DNA of 7,932 bases from the NCBI GenBank assembly GCA_900543395.1, contig UQQT01000061.1, positions 1 to 7,932 on the forward strand. The letters run 5' to 3'. Of this stretch, positions 6,528-7,932 are shown one piece after another. The notes beneath the pieces were generated by a model, which saw nothing but the letters and a program-made list of their open reading frames with translations, did no database searches and was not told the origin of the DNA. Positions within the stretch are counted from its first letter, which is position 1. Each line of letters starts with the position of its first letter. A program made the translations under genes and the position numbers. Origin of the DNA: an uncultured Oscillospiraceae bacterium (GTDB lineage Bacteria > Bacillota > Clostridia > Oscillospirales > Acutalibacteraceae).

Positions 6528-7688
6528 TTATTGATTTATTCTGTATTTAACTCTTGACGAGTATTTTACGGATGTGAGCAAGCCGAGTTTTTCGAATTTA
6601 AGAACAAAACCTCTGATTGTCGCGTAGGCGGCGTTACCGAAATCCTTTTCAAGCTGTTTTGTCGAAAATTCATCGTTGCCGTAAAATGAGAGTACGAATT
6701 TCCACAGCTTTGATTCTTTGTTTGTAATTTTTCCGCCTCTCTGTGCTTCTTCGTATAAATTAATAACGTCCGTATCGGCGGAGTATTTATTGATTTCATT
6801 ATAAACGTATTTCGTGAAGAACAGGATAAACGGTGTAGCATCGATTTTACCGGAGGATTTTTTGTTTTCTTCTATGAGCGTAAATGCGTCGTAATACGCT
6901 TTGCGGTTCTTTTCTATCTTACCCGAGAAATCAATAAACAGCGCGGATCGGTAACCGTTCTGAACAAGAAACCATAGATGAACGAGTCTTGCCATTCTGC
7001 CGTTCCCGTCGAAATACGGGTGAAGAAATGCTATATAAAAATGAATTACGGCGGCCTTGACAAGGTCGTTGATGTCGTCCTTTCGGTTTATAAAATCGAA
7101 AAGTTTTTTCATATATGCACCCAGTTTCCCGTGTTCGATACCCGCGTGTTCGACCCGGTCGCTGACGACGTAAACGGTATCGTGACGATATAATTCGCCG
7201 TCTTTCAGTCTGTTTTCGTCCTCAAGAAAATCTCCGATAGCCGTCATGTAGAGCCTGTAAAAGTTTTCTTCGGTGATTTTATTGCTTGTATCGGATATAA
7301 AATCAAGTCCGCGCTTGATCCCCTCGATTCTGCTCTCCTCTTCGTCGGCGGGAGCCATTCCTTTGAGAATCCTGCGCACGCTGTCACGGCTGAAATCAAT
7401 ATTTTCTATTGCGGATGTTGCTATAATCTCGTTTTCCGCGGATTTTACGGAATAGTTTTGATACTGCGGTTTTAATAAAAGTTTTACGGCGTTTTGACTG
7501 AGGGGGGCAAAATTGTCAATGTATACGATATTGTTCCCGTTGAAGTCGTTTAACGGCAGGGGCGTATAATATAACTTATCCAATACCTTTAAAAATTTGC
7601 CGAAGTCCTCACCGTATTTGTACTTCAGCTTATCATAATTCGGAAAATGCTTATCTTTTATTATTTTTGAAAAAATATTTATATTCAT
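6528..7688 (-). CDS. Class II Fic-domain protein (predicted AMP transferase) with C-terminal winged helix
   Basis: This is a 386-residue Fic protein. The core motif HPYFDGNGRMAR (223-234) matches HPFx(D/E)GNGxxxR, with the catalytic His223 and the phosphate-binding GNGR intact. A substrate-docking flap is suggested by ELYRHDTVYVV (165-175). TSAIEN (91-96) fits the (S/T)xxxE(G/N) inhibitory helix and lies before the Fic motif, which defines class II. Residues about 320-384 look like a winged helix-turn-helix, common in this Fic group. By family it should transfer AMP from ATP to a protein hydroxyl once Glu95 inhibition is relieved; the target is unknown. The start is supported by AGAGG (complement of 7696-7700) seven bases upstream and by a good promoter. 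No antitoxin gene adjoins it, in line with built-in inhibition. Its stop lies 4 bases from the convergent ylmH stop. Confidence 0.92.
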   Translation of the reverse strand: MNINIFSKIIKDKHFPNYDKLKYKYGEDFGKFLKVLDKLYYTPLPLNDFNGNNIVYIDNFAPLSQNAVKLLLKPQYQNYSVKSAENEIIATSAIENIDFSRDSVRRILKGMAPADEEESRIEGIKRGLDFISDTSNKITEENFYRLYMTAIGDFLEDENRLKDGELYRHDTVYVVSDRVEHAGIEHGKLGAYMKKLFDFINRKDDINDLVKAAVIHFYIAFLHPYFDGNGRMARLVHLWFLVQNGYRSALFIDFSGKIEKNRKAYYDAFTLIEENKKSSGKIDATPFILFFTKYVYNEINKYSADTDVINLYEEAQRGGKITNKESKLWKFVLSFYGNDEFSTKQLEKDFGNAAYATIRGFVLKFEKLGLLTSVKYSSRVKYRINQ

Positions 7689-7698
7689 AACAATACCT

Positions 7699-7729
7699 CT
7701 GATAGTAATTAGTATCAGTTTGTATCAGT
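7699..7729. promoter_or_regulatory. Operator-like CTGATA repeats over the fic start region
   Basis: Two direct copies of GTATCAGT (7712-7719 and 7722-7729) are spaced 10 bp apart, one helical turn. A third inverted copy makes a near-perfect 20-bp palindrome (7699-7718), in which CTGATA and TATCAG flank a central TAATTA with one mismatched base pair on each side. The sites run from the -10 hexamer to the ribosome binding site. That position suits a repressor, possibly Fic itself through its winged helix. The repeats are seen directly; repression is inference. Confidence 0.55.
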
Positions 7730-7755
7730 ATATCATACAAAGAAAATAAAGTCAA
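7727..7755 (-). promoter_or_regulatory. Sigma-A promoter of the fic gene
   Basis: On the minus strand TTGACT (complement of 7750-7755) and TATACT (complement of 7727-7732) are 17 bases apart, each 5 of 6 to consensus. Transcription would begin near 7720, giving a leader of about 30 bases. The -35 hexamer lies within a few bases of the T tract of the terminator that ends transcription entering from the right. Confidence 0.7.
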
Positions 7756-7757
7756 AT

Positions 7758-7785
7758 AAAAAAAAAGCCTCGATTAAGAGGCTTT
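7758..7785 (-). terminator. Rho-independent terminator for a minus-strand gene right of the window
   Basis: AAAGCCTC (7764-7771) pairs perfectly with GAGGCTTT (7778-7785) around a 6-base loop. On the minus strand it is followed by a run of nine T that counts in the last stem bases. It directly follows the inverted repeat copy on that strand, mirroring the arrangement at the left end. Confidence 0.85.
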
Positions 7786-7840
7786 CAGCGTGTCGAAAAA
7801 GTAGTTTTCGATACGCTGTGAGACTGCCGAGAATGTGCCT
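7786..7840 (-). repeat. 55-bp hairpin repeat, right copy (inverted)
   Basis: This is the reverse complement of bases 1-55 with four differences. Its stem pairs 7786-7799 with 7805-7818 around AGTAG. Relative to the left copy, one T-A pair has become G-C on both sides (a compensatory change), and another pair has become a G-T wobble on the plus strand (A-C on the minus strand). No protein is evident across it. Confidence 0.85.
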
Positions 7841-7843
7841 GAA

Positions 7844-7899
7844 TTTCGTTTTCTTTAGAGCGTTGCTGTACAAAAGTACCGCAGCGAGAAAAAACGAAA
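7844..7899. repeat. Long imperfect hairpin adjoining the right repeat
   Basis: An outer perfect 9-bp stem (TTTCGTTTT at 7844-7852 with 7891-7899), an internal loop, and an inner stem (7861-7871 with 7876-7886, one mismatch and one wobble) close on an AAAA loop. It has no clear T tract of its own as a terminator. It may be part of a larger composite element with the 55-bp repeat. Confidence 0.55.
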
Positions 7900-7910
7900 A
7901 ACGCAAATGC

Positions 7911-7932
7911 CCCGAAATCATCAGGTTTCGGG
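7911..7932. repeat. Hairpin at the right window edge
   Basis: CCCGAAA (7911-7917) pairs exactly with TTTCGGG (7926-7932) around an 8-base loop. It ends at the last base of the window, so its full extent is unknown. Together with 7758-7899 it makes a run of four hairpins. Confidence 0.5.

Noticed and set aside
6528..7688. Fic as the toxin of a two-gene toxin-antitoxin pair
   Set aside because: No small antitoxin gene adjoins it, and the TSAIEN inhibitory motif is inside the protein, as in class II Fic.
7699..7729. CTGATA repeats as a small CRISPR or tandem-repeat array
   Set aside because: The units are only 6-8 bases, number three, and include an inverted copy at a promoter, which fits an operator.
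1..7840. The inverted repeats as terminal repeats of a 7.8-kb transposon
   Set aside because: No transposase, integrase or cargo-type gene lies between them, each copy contains its own hairpin, and the genes include housekeeping types such as ylmH. Target-site duplications cannot be tested at the window edges.
7733..7921. 62-codon open frame on the minus strand at the right end
   Set aside because: It crosses the large hairpin, the 55-bp repeat, a terminator and the fic -35 box, has no visible ribosome binding site and ends in a Phe-rich run encoded by the terminator T tract.

Overview
The window looks like chromosomal DNA of a low-to-middle GC Firmicute, most likely class Clostridia (a gut Oscillospirales-type lineage is my guess). 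The reasons are AGGAGG-like ribosome binding sites, short rho-independent terminators with T tracts, consensus TTGACA/TATAAT promoters, and a gene set of a CBS-domain hemolysin/CorC protein, a YlmH-type S4 protein, a MOFRL glycerate kinase and a class II Fic protein. No rRNA, tRNA, CRISPR array, transposase, integrase or phage gene is visible.

Layout. Bases 1-219 hold a 55-bp hairpin repeat, a plus-strand terminator for a gene left of the window, and the minus-strand terminator of the first operon. Bases 220-3937 are a tight three-gene minus-strand operon, transcribed as metallophosphoesterase, then glycerate 2-kinase, then a dihydroflavonol-4-reductase-like extended SDR. Bases 3938-4223 are a divergent intergenic region with a perfect-consensus plus-strand promoter, a 5'-leader hairpin, and a weaker candidate minus-strand promoter next to a palindrome. 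Bases 4224-5720 encode a membrane hemolysin/CorC-family protein, followed by a strong hairpin terminator. Bases 5771-6523 encode a YlmH-like S4 RNA-binding protein. Bases 6528-7688 encode a Fic protein on the minus strand, converging on ylmH with 4 nt between the stop codons. Bases 7689-7932 hold the fic promoter with repeated CTGATA half-sites, a minus-strand terminator for a gene right of the window, an inverted copy of the 55-bp repeat, and two further hairpins.

How the parts relate. The operon genes are probably co-expressed and cytosolic, but no known pathway joins all three. The CorC-like protein and YlmH are housekeeping-type proteins. ylmH seems to depend on read-through of the terminator in front of it. 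Fic carries an intact AMPylation motif and an N-terminal inhibitory motif, and its promoter looks repressor-controlled. I do not see a clear multi-gene novel system. The strongest unexplained signals are the hairpin repeat that occurs inverted at both ends, each copy joined to a terminator, and the operator-like repeats over the fic promoter.
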